Assembly (NCBI RefSeq): GCF_902499075.1 | Contig: NZ_CABVPP010000011.1 | Location: 1 to 64,000 of the forward strand | Direction of reading: 5' to 3' | Length of the DNA stretch: 64,000 nucleotides | From: Burkholderia pseudomultivorans | Lineage (GTDB): Bacteria; Pseudomonadota; Gammaproteobacteria; Burkholderiales; Burkholderiaceae | Part shown: piece by piece, positions 46,720 through 55,114 of the stretch | Position numbering within the stretch: position 1 is the stretch's first letter | Layout of the letters: each line of letters opens with the position of its first letter | Notes under the pieces: generated by a model | Told to the model about the DNA's origin: nothing | What the model saw: only the letters and a program-made list of their open reading frames with translations | Databases searched by the model: none | Translations under genes and position numbers: made by a program

Positions 46720-46960
46720 GAAAGGAGTGGTAGGCGTCCTGTACGCGCTCGTAATCGGCCATGTCCATTGCGTCGAGATCGCTCGGCGCAATGTCGGCTA
46801 GCGTCGCGAACAGGATCAGTTCCTGCTCTTCTGCATCGTTCGGTGCGAGCTTCTGCGCGGCACGCATGTCGCGCACCTTCGGCCGGCGCATCGTGAAGGT
46901 GTCGCACTCCACACCATTGAGCTTGATCGGAAAGTCGAGCTTGACCGTGACCTTGTCCAT
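46658..46960 (-). CDS. Tail assembly chaperone E
   Basis: A 100-residue protein starting MDKVTVKLDFPIKLNGVECD, in the gpE family of tail assembly chaperones (FTMRRPKVRDMRAAQ, DAEEQELILFATLADIAPSDLDAMDMADY). It binds the tape measure during tail assembly. The start at 46960 has a ribosome site 7-9 nt upstream (AGGAA). Most ribosomes would finish at 46658; some shift frame to yield E-E'. Confidence 0.85.
   Translation of the reverse strand: MDKVTVKLDFPIKLNGVECDTFTMRRPKVRDMRAAQKLAPNDAEEQELILFATLADIAPSDLDAMDMADYERVQDAYHSFRSVRKAGPKDAQGAGEAPRV
46718..46726 (-). promoter_or_regulatory. Predicted +1 ribosomal frameshift site TCC TTT CGA
   Basis: In the E frame codons 79-81 are TCC TTT CGA. Slipping one base forward changes TTT to TTC, read by the same tRNA-Phe, and enters the E' frame at GAT. 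The slow CGA codon follows. E' is in the +1 (equivalently -2) frame, not the -1 frame used by P2 itself. TCC TTT CGN is the motif known for +1 frameshifting in influenza A PA-X. Confidence 0.65.
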
Positions 46961-47046
46961 TGCGGTTCCTGAAACGAAAAATGGCGAGCCATCGGCTCGC
47001 CATTGATTGAATAAAGTAACTTTGCTGCGTGTCCGTCGGATGACGG

Positions 47047-47553
47047 TTACGCCATGCCGAGCTTCTTGCGAACGTCGGCGAGCTGATCCACGCCGTTGAT
47101 CACGCGCTTGCACGCAAAGATGTCGATCTCGTGCACGATAGCGCCGTCGATCTCCAGCTTGTAGTAATCGCACGACACGTTGAACTTCGCGTCTACCTTG
47201 TCGCCCGGCTTCCATTCACCCGGATCGACTTCGTAGAGCATCCCGCGCAGATACACGACGACGCTCTTCGAGTTGCCGCTGCGATCCTTGAACACCGCGC
47301 GAAACACGCCGTTGAACGCCCCCTGATCGACCAGCCCGAAGAACTTCAACACGTCGTACTCCATCGTCGCCATCGCGAACGACGCTTCGAGCGCTTCCAT
47401 GCCTTGATCAACCTTGACGGTCGCATCCATACCGCCCGCGCGGAAGTCGTCCGTCTTGAGCTTCAGTTTCGGCGGCGTCATGCTCGTTGCACGCCCCGCG
47501 TAGCTACGGCCGTCGACGAACGTGTTGCAGTTGTACAGAGTTTCCGGAATCAT
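47047..47553 (-). CDS. Major tail tube protein (P2 FII-like)
   Basis: A 168-residue tube protein: MIPETLYNCNTFVDGRSYAGRATSMTPPKLKLKTDDFRAGGMDATVKVDQGMEALEASF is characteristic of the FII family, and it ends VRKKLGMA. It forms the inner tube of the contractile tail. The gene lies 10 nt downstream of the sheath gene and 86 nt upstream of E. Confidence 0.95.
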   Translation of the reverse strand: MIPETLYNCNTFVDGRSYAGRATSMTPPKLKLKTDDFRAGGMDATVKVDQGMEALEASFAMATMEYDVLKFFGLVDQGAFNGVFRAVFKDRSGNSKSVVVYLRGMLYEVDPGEWKPGDKVDAKFNVSCDYYKLEIDGAIVHEIDIFACKRVINGVDQLADVRKKLGMA

Positions 47554-47563
47554 CGTCCCTCCC

Positions 47564-48733
47564 TTAGATCTGGTTATCCAGCACTTCGGTCAGCCACTGA
47601 TTCGTGACCTCGAAGCGGAAAATCGGGTTTTCGGCCGGCGGTACATCCGTGAATCGGATGTTCCAGTACACCTTGCCGTCTTCGAGCTGGCTCGCCGTGT
47701 TCAGCTCCGGATCCGGGTACACCTCGAAATTGATCAGTGCGCCCTGACGCTTCAGGTCGCGCATGAAGGCTCGCAGCCCTTCGGTCACGTCGCTGACGTA
47801 GGTCGCCGTGATGCCCCGGTCGACCGCCCATTTGTGGCCGGCCTGCACGGCGTCCATCACGATGTCGAGCGTGCGCACACGCGTGACAAACTTCCACTTC
47901 GGATCGGACGACAGCGTACGGTTCCCCCACAGCCGATAACCGCCGTCGCGAATGATCGTCGTGATGTTCGCGTTGTTGAGCAGGTTCGCGCGGCACGTCT
48001 CGTCGCCGTCGAGATATTCGATCGGTCGGCCCGTTCCCGTGATCTCCACGATCTCCTTGTTCGAGGGCGATGCCCAGAAACCGATCTTCGCGTCGGTCTG
48101 ACAGAACAGACCCGCCGCATATGCCGACGCCGGCAGCGCGATCTCGCCATTCGTCGCGTTGTCCCATGCCTTCGCTCCGGGATCGACCATGTACAGGCGC
48201 TTGCTGCCGAAGTTCTTCGCGTACGCGATCGCCGCCTCGTCGCCCGTGTTCGGCCCGTCGATAACGGCAACGGCCCGCAGTTTGCCGGCGAGCGAATCGG
48301 CCGCCGTTGCGACCGGTTGCTTCGACGTATGGCCGGGCGCGATCAGCAAGCGCGGCTGCGCATTGAAACGCGACTTCGCGTCGAGCAGCGCCTGCATGCC
48401 GGTACGCGCACCGCCGGCCGTCTCACCGCCGATGATCGCCGAGGTGAGCTGCGCCGCATCGGCCGACGTCGGCACACCCACCGCGATGACCACCGCACTG
48501 CTCTGCGCGTAGATTGCGCGGGCCGCGCGTGCGATCGCGCTCTTCTCACCGAATGCCTGCACGGCCTCGCGATAGCTTGTCAGCTGCACGGGCACATTCG
48601 GTTGAGCCAGATCGAGGCCGGGCGTGTAGGTATCAGCCATGCCGATGACCGACGACGACGGCACCGCGATCGTTCGCGGGCCGCTGTCGACGATCGTCGT
48701 CGTGATGCCGTGGAAAAAGGAAGTCGCTGCCAT
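47564..48733 (-). CDS. Tail sheath protein (P2 FI-like)
   Basis: A 389-residue contractile sheath subunit, MAATSFFHGITTTIVDSGPRTIAVPSSSVIGMADTY..., with the sheath C-terminal region DVTEGLRAFMRDLKRQGALINFEVYPDPELN and ENPIFRFEVTNQWLTEVLDN. It proves a myovirus-type tail. It follows an intrinsic terminator at 48750, so it may start a separate sub-operon. Confidence 0.95.
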   Translation of the reverse strand: MAATSFFHGITTTIVDSGPRTIAVPSSSVIGMADTYTPGLDLAQPNVPVQLTSYREAVQAFGEKSAIARAARAIYAQSSAVVIAVGVPTSADAAQLTSAIIGGETAGGARTGMQALLDAKSRFNAQPRLLIAPGHTSKQPVATAADSLAGKLRAVAVIDGPNTGDEAAIAYAKNFGSKRLYMVDPGAKAWDNATNGEIALPASAYAAGLFCQTDAKIGFWASPSNKEIVEITGTGRPIEYLDGDETCRANLLNNANITTIIRDGGYRLWGNRTLSSDPKWKFVTRVRTLDIVMDAVQAGHKWAVDRGITATYVSDVTEGLRAFMRDLKRQGALINFEVYPDPELNTASQLEDGKVYWNIRFTDVPPAENPIFRFEVTNQWLTEVLDNQI

Positions 48734-48747
48734 GCGGATCTCCAGAA

Positions 48748-48778
48748 ATTAAAAAAGCCGCTCGATGAGCGGCTTGCG
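48748..48778 (-). terminator. Intrinsic terminator inside the late region
   Basis: Minus strand: AAGCCGCTC, loop ATC, GAGCGGCTT then TTTTAATT. It lies 33 nt past the fibre-assembly gene stop and 15 nt before the sheath start, so it should separate fibre genes from the sheath-tube-tape genes, at least partially. Confidence 0.82.
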
Positions 48779-48810
48779 ATACAGGCCTGCGCACGAATGC
48801 GCCGGGAAAG

Positions 48811-49569
48811 TTACTTTGCGTCGACGTCGGCAGGTGCCTCGGTATCTCTCGCGGTTTCGTCACCGGCGAGCAGCGCGGATTCGACATCCGAAGCCGTCTT
48901 GGCCGCCTCATTGCGGCGAGCTTCTTCCTCGCGCCGAGCGGCTTCCTCCGCTTCGCGAGCGGCTTTCTCCGCCCGTTCGGCCTCCACCTTGGCGAGCACC
49001 GCCTGCGGGTCGGGTTCGTCCGGCCATACGATGTCATCCGGGAATGTCGGCGAATCCACGACACGCACCAGTGCGACCTGATACGCTGCCCACGCGTCGA
49101 ACATCGCCGCTTCGATGTCCGACAGCTTTCCAGTGACGCGCGCATCCGACTTCCCGAGATTCCGCTGACGGGCGCCCTCCATGCGCGCGTAGAAATCCTC
49201 CATCGCCGCTGCGCGCACCCGCTCCGCGACGGCGGCCTCATCGAGCACCCATGCGCCGTCGCTCCAGACATATTCGTCGGACGGACGCGGAAATTCGGTC
49301 AATCCCGCTTCGTCGGGGCTGACGCCCGCGACCGTGATCTCTCCCGGCTCGCCCGTATCGGTGCGATACAAACGGACACCGCGATAGTCCGGCTGCATCA
49401 TCCACTTGCCGTCCTGCCAGAACGGCCAGGAACGTGCCGGCACTTCCGGCAGAGGTGTGAGCGTGCAGAAGGCCGGCACGAGATAGCGATTCGCGTCCAT
49501 CGGATCGCGCTCCGCAAGAAAGCTCGCGACGTAGCGGCCGGTCAGGTTGTCGTACTGATTGCAAAGCAT
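48811..49569 (-). CDS. Tail fibre assembly protein
   Basis: A 252-residue protein. The N-terminal part (ANRYLVPAFCTLTPLPEVPARSWPFWQDGKWMMQPDYRG, DEYVWSDGAWVLDEAAVAERVRAAAMEDFY) is of the fibre-assembly type that precedes or follows fibre genes in Burkholderia phages. A long Ala/Glu/Arg-rich coiled coil (about residues 175-230) follows and ends in an acidic tail. It lies 13 nt downstream of the fibre gene. Confidence 0.75.
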   Translation of the reverse strand: MLCNQYDNLTGRYVASFLAERDPMDANRYLVPAFCTLTPLPEVPARSWPFWQDGKWMMQPDYRGVRLYRTDTGEPGEITVAGVSPDEAGLTEFPRPSDEYVWSDGAWVLDEAAVAERVRAAAMEDFYARMEGARQRNLGKSDARVTGKLSDIEAAMFDAWAAYQVALVRVVDSPTFPDDIVWPDEPDPQAVLAKVEAERAEKAAREAEEAARREEEARRNEAAKTASDVESALLAGDETARDTEAPADVDAK

Positions 49570-49582
49570 GTTCTACCTCGAT

Positions 49583-51862
49583 TTAGTAAGCGCGGATCAT
49601 GGCGAGCAGCGCAACGTTGCGTGGACGGCTCTCGTTGCCACCGTCCGCACCGATACTGACCGTGTGCGAGTGCGCGCCGGCCCCGCCAATCCCGACGTTG
49701 TGACCGTGGTTGCCGGCCGCCGCGATCGAAATCCCTGTGCCGGAGACGGACGATCCGAAGTTGTCGCCCCGATCCCCGTTATACGGACCACTGCCCTGAC
49801 CGAAGCTCGTACCGACGACTCCGACGCGACCAATGCGCGTGGTGTGCGCGTGTCCCGGATCATTGACCCCGTGAGCGTGAATACCTTGAGCGTCCGTCCA
49901 TGCACCGTGCGTGTGGTCACCGACAGCAGCGGCAGACGCGCTGTGCGCGTGCGAGCGGTTCTGACTGTCCTGCCAGCTACCAATCTGGCGCTGTCCATCA
50001 ACGCCGCGAGCATCGTCCCAACAGCGCACGAACTCGCCGCGCAAATCGGGCAGCCGGAACGTCTTATTGCCGTCGCCGGTCGAAAAGCAACCGTGACGCC
50101 CCCTGCTCCAGTCCGCATCCGCCACGATTGCACCGCTCGCCTGCGCATACGCCCACAGCAACGGATAGTCCGCCCGCTTCAGCTCAGTGCCGTTCAGCTT
50201 CAAGAAGCCCGCACGTGCCGCAGTTCGGGCTTCCCACACGATCTGCCCGATCTGGACATTCGCGACAGCCGCAGCAAACCACGCCGACGTAATCAGCTTG
50301 TCTGAACGGTCGCCCGCAGGCGGCGCAGTCGCCGTGACCGTGCCACCGACCCGAAGCAACGACGAGCCGTCGTCAGCGACCCCGCCGATCAATACCCGAC
50401 CGGCCGAATTGATCGTTACTTTTTCCGTTGCCCCGATCAGAAACGAATGCCGCCCAGCGAGATACTGGAGATTTGCCGTACCATCAGCCGTCGCATCACC
50501 GCCCTTAGCGATGATTCGGGCATCGAAATCACGCGGCGCCCCCGAACTATGAAAATCGATATAGGGCGTTCCGGCCTCGGTGGTGCTCCCCATTTCGATG
50601 TTTGCCTGCTTCGAAGTCAGCGTGACTCGCGAAGCGAAAGACACGCCACCACCGACCTGTAACAGATTCGATCCGTCGTCCGCAATACCGCCGATCAGCA
50701 ACCGCCCGGCCTGATTCAACATCATCTTCGTTTTACCGAGGATGTTGAATCCGATCCCGAGTCGACCTCCGGTCGGAACCGAATTGCTCTCGTCCGTTGT
50801 CGAATTCAGGAAAAGAATTTTCCCTGCAGCGACCTGCGAGTATCCATCAATGCAGTTGTCAAACACACCGCCACCGGCGTTCGGCGCTGCGCCGATACCA
50901 ATGTATTGGGCCGTGTTTGCGTGCCGTCGAGCCACCACACCGTAGCCCGTTGCATCTGCGGTTGACTGGAACCGCCCTATGCCACCATCCGATACGCCCA
51001 CGCCAAGAATAAAGTTACCTTCCTGCGTGATATGTGCTCGCGTGACATCCTGAATCGTGAATCGGATATTCAGGATTCCATTACCGCTTGGCGGGGTATT
51101 CGCCTCGTCGGTCCTTGCACCGAGAATCAGCGATTTCGGTGCGCCGGGATCGCTGTAGCTGACTACGACGTTATCGAAACCGCTGTTACCCAACCCCGGA
51201 GCTGAACCGATGCCGATAAACTGCTTAGTGTTGCGGCGCCGCGCCGCGACGGCATAGCCGGACGCAGGATTGTTGACATGCACCATGGTTGAGCCGTCAT
51301 CGGACGCGCCACCGAGCAACCATCGTCCTTCTGGCGTGATGCGACCGCGCTCGGTTTTGCCAGCGATAAACGACAGCCAACCAGCGGCACCCAGCGTCAG
51401 ATTATTGGATAGCAAGACGACGTACGGCACCCCCTGCGCACCGATCTGGAGGTGTCCATCGGTCGGCGAAAACATCCCAGTATCCGGATCGCGCTCGAAA
51501 CCAAAGCCGACGTTGTTCGTGTTGTTCGGCGTGATCGCGCCGGCTTTCCCAAGCAGACAGCCCTTCATCGTGTCGCCGGACTTCGAGAGCTTGTCGCTAC
51601 CAAGGTCTCCGATTTTCTTGTCGGACGCGTCTGCGCGTGTCGCGAGATCCGAGACCTTCTTGTCCGTCGCGTCCGCGCGGGTGCCGAGCCCGACGACAGC
51701 CTTGTCGGCCGCGTCGACACGATCCTTCAGGTAGCGTGTCCGGTTGCCAAGTTGCTTGAGTGCGATGTTGTCGACCCCGTCCGGCCCACCCTGCACGGGA
51801 TCCGACGTCTCAAACTGCCGAATTCCCGGCTCCCACTTACTCTCTTCCTTCAAATTGGCCAT
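49583..51862 (-). CDS. Tail fibre protein (P2 gpH-like) with repeats and a collar domain
   Basis: A 759-residue fibre. The N terminus WEPGIRQFETSDPVQGG anchors it to the baseplate. A heptad-like coiled coil follows (RVDAADKAVVGLG, TRADATDKKVSDLA, TRADASDKKIGDLG; about 48-90). Four units with a GR(W/L/V)L(L/I)GG-DDGS signature recur at about residues 180, 283, 387 and 489, a period of about 103. The end (WEARTAARAGFLKLNGTELKRADYPLLW..., HAHG repeats, ESRPRNVALLAMIRAY) is the phage tail collar domain that binds receptors or trimerises. Confidence 0.9.
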   Translation of the reverse strand: MANLKEESKWEPGIRQFETSDPVQGGPDGVDNIALKQLGNRTRYLKDRVDAADKAVVGLGTRADATDKKVSDLATRADASDKKIGDLGSDKLSKSGDTMKGCLLGKAGAITPNNTNNVGFGFERDPDTGMFSPTDGHLQIGAQGVPYVVLLSNNLTLGAAGWLSFIAGKTERGRITPEGRWLLGGASDDGSTMVHVNNPASGYAVAARRRNTKQFIGIGSAPGLGNSGFDNVVVSYSDPGAPKSLILGARTDEANTPPSGNGILNIRFTIQDVTRAHITQEGNFILGVGVSDGGIGRFQSTADATGYGVVARRHANTAQYIGIGAAPNAGGGVFDNCIDGYSQVAAGKILFLNSTTDESNSVPTGGRLGIGFNILGKTKMMLNQAGRLLIGGIADDGSNLLQVGGGVSFASRVTLTSKQANIEMGSTTEAGTPYIDFHSSGAPRDFDARIIAKGGDATADGTANLQYLAGRHSFLIGATEKVTINSAGRVLIGGVADDGSSLLRVGGTVTATAPPAGDRSDKLITSAWFAAAVANVQIGQIVWEARTAARAGFLKLNGTELKRADYPLLWAYAQASGAIVADADWSRGRHGCFSTGDGNKTFRLPDLRGEFVRCWDDARGVDGQRQIGSWQDSQNRSHAHSASAAAVGDHTHGAWTDAQGIHAHGVNDPGHAHTTRIGRVGVVGTSFGQGSGPYNGDRGDNFGSSVSGTGISIAAAGNHGHNVGIGGAGAHSHTVSIGADGGNESRPRNVALLAMIRAY

Positions 51863-52428
51863 GTTCCGATTACCCCTCGCGTATATCGACCGTTTCGCGT
51901 CGCGACGCCGTTGTGCCGGATCGCGACCTCAGAAAAATCGAGCCACGCCAGCAAGCTGCGCGCTGGCGCATAGCGCGCTATTGCGCGCTTCAGGCTTTCG
52001 CCCTGATCTCGCGTCACTGGCTGCTTCAGCGTCACGATGTATTCGGCCCAAGCTGACGACCCGCCATACAGATATCGACCGTTGCGCTTCACTGCCCCGT
52101 CTCGACGCTTGACCTGCCGCCCCTCCTGAATATCGATCTCGCCGAAACCGAGTCGCCGCACGATCTCGCGGATCGCCCACGGCGTGCCCTTCTTCTGGTA
52201 AATCGCCAGCGACGACTTGATCAGCGCCCGGCGTGCGCCTTCGGACTCCGCCAGTTCCCACCCGTCGACCGCGAGCGACCACGCGAGCCACGGCAGGAAC
52301 GCAGCCGGACAGCGATCCGCATCCCAAAGCGTACGGATCACGTCCGGATCGACGCTCGGGCGCATCACCTGCGCGAGTGCGGCTTCCAGACCCGTCTGGT
52401 TCGCTGGCAGCAGTGCTTCAATCGTCAT
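51850..52428 (-). CDS. Tail protein I (baseplate)
   Basis: A 192-residue baseplate protein, MTIEALLPANQTGLEAALAQVMRPSVDPDVIRTLWDADRCPAAFLPWLAWSLAVDGWEL..., the standard P2 gpI start. It joins baseplate wedge and fibre. It overlaps J by 11 bp and the fibre gene by 13 bp, consistent with coupled translation. Confidence 0.93.
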   Translation of the reverse strand: MTIEALLPANQTGLEAALAQVMRPSVDPDVIRTLWDADRCPAAFLPWLAWSLAVDGWELAESEGARRALIKSSLAIYQKKGTPWAIREIVRRLGFGEIDIQEGRQVKRRDGAVKRNGRYLYGGSSAWAEYIVTLKQPVTRDQGESLKRAIARYAPARSLLAWLDFSEVAIRHNGVATRNGRYTRGVIGTWPI

Positions 52429-53314
52429 CGGCCACCCTCGGATTGAGCACGATCGACGTGCAGCGTGCGAACTGGTCGATCGCGCACACGACGTCGCCGA
52501 CCGGCGACTTCAGGTCGACGCGCACGACACCCGATGCTTTCGGATGAAGTGCCCCGGTCACGGCAGAACGCGGCATGCCAACGCGCAGCGCTTCGCCTGC
52601 CGCGACTGCGATATCCAGATCCTGCCGCCGCGCGGCGATCACAACGTCGGGATCAGGGCCGCGCCCGACGTACACGTCGGCGACGATCGTGTAATTGACG
52701 GGTCGAGCCGCAACGACCAGCAGCGTGTCGCTCAACGGCCGACGGTCTTCCGGCGACAGTGCACGACGCACCGTATCGAGCAACGCCGCGCTCGCCACGC
52801 CCCCGTTCGAATACGACTTCACGACGACACGCACCACACCGGCTTCCGGCCGATCGACGCGCACATCGGCAACATCGGGCGACGCGTCCATCGCGAGCGA
52901 CCGGTACGCGCCGAACGGGCCGGCGGTCGACGCGCGCTCGATGCCCATCTGGGTACGCAATCGCAATCGCTCGTCTCGCTCGCGCGTCGCTGGAACCGGT
53001 GGATGCGCCTCCGGGTCGCCGGGATCGATGACTTCGCGCTGCAAATTCCAAAGCACCGCAAGGTGTTCGAGGTCCGCACCAGTCGCGTACGCGAGCAACA
53101 CTGCCCGACCGGCATCGTTCACGCGGGCCTGAAACCGCATTTCTTCGTACGCCGCCAATTCGAGCAGTTTCACGACCGGATCGGATTCGAGCGCAGCCGT
53201 CCAATCCGGATAGATGCGCTTGAAGTGCGCGAGCTTGCGCTGATAGGCTTCCTCGAAGTCCAGCGTTTCGACGAGATCAGGCGGATCAAGCGCCGACAAA
53301 TCGATCACTGTCAT
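52418..53314 (-). CDS. Baseplate assembly protein J
   Basis: A 298-residue wedge protein: MTVIDLSALDPPDLVETLDFEEAYQRKLAHFKRIYPDWTA..., LAAYEEMRFQARVNDAGRAVLLAYATGADLEHLAVLWNLQR and SLAMDASPDVADVRVDRPEAGVVRVVV, typical of gpJ. Start overlaps the W stop (ATGA). Confidence 0.94.
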   Translation of the reverse strand: MTVIDLSALDPPDLVETLDFEEAYQRKLAHFKRIYPDWTAALESDPVVKLLELAAYEEMRFQARVNDAGRAVLLAYATGADLEHLAVLWNLQREVIDPGDPEAHPPVPATRERDERLRLRTQMGIERASTAGPFGAYRSLAMDASPDVADVRVDRPEAGVVRVVVKSYSNGGVASAALLDTVRRALSPEDRRPLSDTLLVVAARPVNYTIVADVYVGRGPDPDVVIAARRQDLDIAVAAGEALRVGMPRSAVTGALHPKASGVVRVDLKSPVGDVVCAIDQFARCTSIVLNPRVADDD

Positions 53315-53646
53315 GTCGTCACCTCAAATACGACGTCATCGCCGTCGTACTGCCCGGCAATGCGAAAAGTTACTTTGCCGTCTACAACCGACAGCACGTT
53401 CACACGGTCCAGTGCAATGCGCGGTTCCCATCGGGCGATCGCGCGTGCCGATTCGGCCTGTGCGGCCGAAATCCAGCCGCGCGTGATCGGCAGGTCGACC
53501 ATCACCGGAAGGTCCGAGCCATACTCGGGCCGCTCGCGACGCGTGCCCTTGCGCGTGCTCAGGATGTCCGCGACGCTCTGCACCAGGTGCTCGACACCAC
53601 CGATCAGCCGGCCCGTGCGACGACACATACCGACCAGCGCGACCAT
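53311..53646 (-). CDS. Baseplate assembly protein W
   Basis: A 111-residue gpW (lysozyme gp25-like) wedge protein: LIGGVEHLVQSVADILSTRKGTRRERPEYGSDLP with the expected ARWEPRIALDRVNV. ATG at 53646 follows an in-frame GTG and shares a base with the preceding stop. Confidence 0.93.
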   Translation of the reverse strand: MVALVGMCRRTGRLIGGVEHLVQSVADILSTRKGTRRERPEYGSDLPVMVDLPITRGWISAAQAESARAIARWEPRIALDRVNVLSVVDGKVTFRIAGQYDGDDVVFEVTT

Positions 53647-53846
53647 CACTGCACCTTGGTCGGCAGGCGCTTAAAGCACCCGCGCGATTCGAGATACGCG
53701 ATGTGCTCGGGGTGCGTGACTTGCGTCTTGCCCGCCAGCACCGCGACGTGCGATCCGTCAGGAAACACGATCACGCGACTACGAAACTCGGTATCGATGA
53801 ATGTGACGGGTGCCGCCGCCCCGCCCTGCTGCGTGTCTTTCGCCAT
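53646..53846 (-). CDS. Small phage protein of unknown function
   Basis: A 66-residue protein MAKDTQQGGAAAPVTFIDTEFRSRVIVFPDGSHVAVLAGKTQVTHPEHIAYLESRGCFKRLPTKVQ. It lies between V and W, the place of small structural proteins in related prophages, and resembles short beta-barrel repeats. I do not recognise a named family. ATG at 53846 is preferred to the upstream start at 53876, which would overlap a terminator. Confidence 0.7.
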   Translation of the reverse strand: MAKDTQQGGAAAPVTFIDTEFRSRVIVFPDGSHVAVLAGKTQVTHPEHIAYLESRGCFKRLPTKVQ

Positions 53847-53861
53847 AACTACCCCCACAAA

Positions 53862-53890
53862 CGAAAAACCCCGCAACGCGCGGGGTCCAA
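53862..53890 (-). terminator. Intrinsic terminator after V
   Basis: Minus strand: GACCCCGCG, loop CGTTG-type, CGGGGTTTTTCG. It lies 17 nt downstream of the V stop, before the 66-residue gene, so the late operon is punctuated here. Confidence 0.8.
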
Positions 53891-53906
53891 AGTCACTTTG
53901 ATATGC

Positions 53907-54587
53907 TCATACCGGCGGACTAACCAGCTCGTCATCGCCTTGTTCGCGGTGCCTGTGCTTACTGACCGATTTGCCGGCTGCGACGACGTCGTCGGTGAAC
54001 TCAGCCCTGCCCGCGACCTTCACTGCAACGCCGCCGCCCTTGCCCGCCTTGCCCTGCATGCCACCGTTGAACGTCAGCAGTTTCTCGGTCGTCTGGTTGC
54101 CTGTGAAAGTCGAGTCCGGCACATCGGCGAGCAGCTTCGTCGTGCGCAGCGTTGCGCCGTCTGCCTTCAGTTCGAACTCCGTCGCGCCGATACGAAACAC
54201 GATCCGCCCACCTGCCGGCACCGACAGCACGTATTCATGGCTCGCATGGTTGTACTGCTCGAACGCACCGTCCGGATAATCCGTCGCCGTCTCGTCGGGA
54301 CTCGACCGCCCCGAACCACCGTGCTGGTCCGTGTAGTAGCCGGGCGCGACGAACGCGCCTGCGAGATCGCCGGACGGTGCCCACAGCGCGACCTCTTCGT
54401 CGACGGACGGCGGTCGCCACTGCCGAACCTTGCCAGCGGCACCCGCCTGCCATTTGAGCCAGTCACTCACCCAATCGCCTATCCGGACCTTCACGCGCGG
54501 CGGGTCATACGTGACCGCCTCGACGATAGCCGACTGCGTTAGGCATGCCATTCGGCGATCCATCTCGCCAAGCTCGAAGTCGCTCAC
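53907..54587 (-). CDS. Baseplate spike protein V
   Basis: A 226-residue membrane-piercing spike, starting at GTG 54587 (MSDFELGEMDRRMACLTQ). GGAGGA lies 7 nt upstream and the GTG overlaps the preceding stop by 4 bp (GTGA), which fixes the start. The OB-fold region VRIGDWVSDWLKWQAGAAGKVRQWRPPSVDEEVALWAPSGDL is followed by a beta-helix and the C-terminal KHRHREQGDDELVSPPV, where the HxH motif binds the tip iron in P2 gpV. Confidence 0.93.
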   Translation of the reverse strand: MSDFELGEMDRRMACLTQSAIVEAVTYDPPRVKVRIGDWVSDWLKWQAGAAGKVRQWRPPSVDEEVALWAPSGDLAGAFVAPGYYTDQHGGSGRSSPDETATDYPDGAFEQYNHASHEYVLSVPAGGRIVFRIGATEFELKADGATLRTTKLLADVPDSTFTGNQTTEKLLTFNGGMQGKAGKGGGVAVKVAGRAEFTDDVVAAGKSVSKHRHREQGDDELVSPPV

Positions 54588-55114
54588 ACGTTCCTCCAAG
54601 GCAGATTCGTCGGACTCCAGTAACGGTCCACGTGCGCCGGCCCGGTCTCTGGATCCACGCCCCACAGCACCGACCGCCCCTTGGTCGGTGGCTCGAACGC
54701 CTCGCCCAGGTCGAATTCGTGTTCCCATTCGACGAGCCAGACGAGGTACGTGTCGAGGTCCGGGCGGAACGGATCCTCGCCGGCCGAGCCGACCTGCTTG
54801 CCGGGTGTCACGGGTAGATTCCACGTCGCACCGTGCACCGCCTGCAGCACGCGCGCAGACAGTTCACGGACCAGCAGTTCCGCACCGGGCACAATCGGAT
54901 CCACGATCACGCGCGCCTGCAACCGTCCGACGAGCGGCACCCGGCCGGTGCCGTCGTCGTGCCCGGGCTCCAGCTCAGACAGCTCAATCGCAACAAACGG
55001 AGTTTCGATCGACTTGCCGATCTTCGGATACGCATGAATGCGCCCGAGATCCGGTAGCCGGGCACGCAGGCCGGCCTCGATGCCGTCGTGCAGTTGCTTC
55101 AGGTTATCGAGCAC
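54584..55114 (-). CDS. Probable tail-completion/terminator protein
   Basis: A 176-residue protein starting at GTG 55114 (MLDNLKQLHDGIEAGL) with AGAAGG 9 nt upstream. Sequence features are ordinary: EWEHEFDLG, PGKQVGSAGEDPFRPDLDTYLVW. I do not recognise a strong motif. Between Z-like and spike V, it occupies the position of lambda gpU (tail terminator), which would be needed to join a lambda-type head to a P2-type tail. Confidence 0.65.
   Translation of the reverse strand: MLDNLKQLHDGIEAGLRARLPDLGRIHAYPKIGKSIETPFVAIELSELEPGHDDGTGRVPLVGRLQARVIVDPIVPGAELLVRELSARVLQAVHGATWNLPVTPGKQVGSAGEDPFRPDLDTYLVWLVEWEHEFDLGEAFEPPTKGRSVLWGVDPETGPAHVDRYWSPTNLPWRNV

Noticed and set aside
46588-46791. E' as an independent 67-codon gene
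   Set aside because: Its first 24 codons overlap E in another frame and are unlike the E' family, and no ribosome-binding site precedes them. Frameshift expression explains it better.
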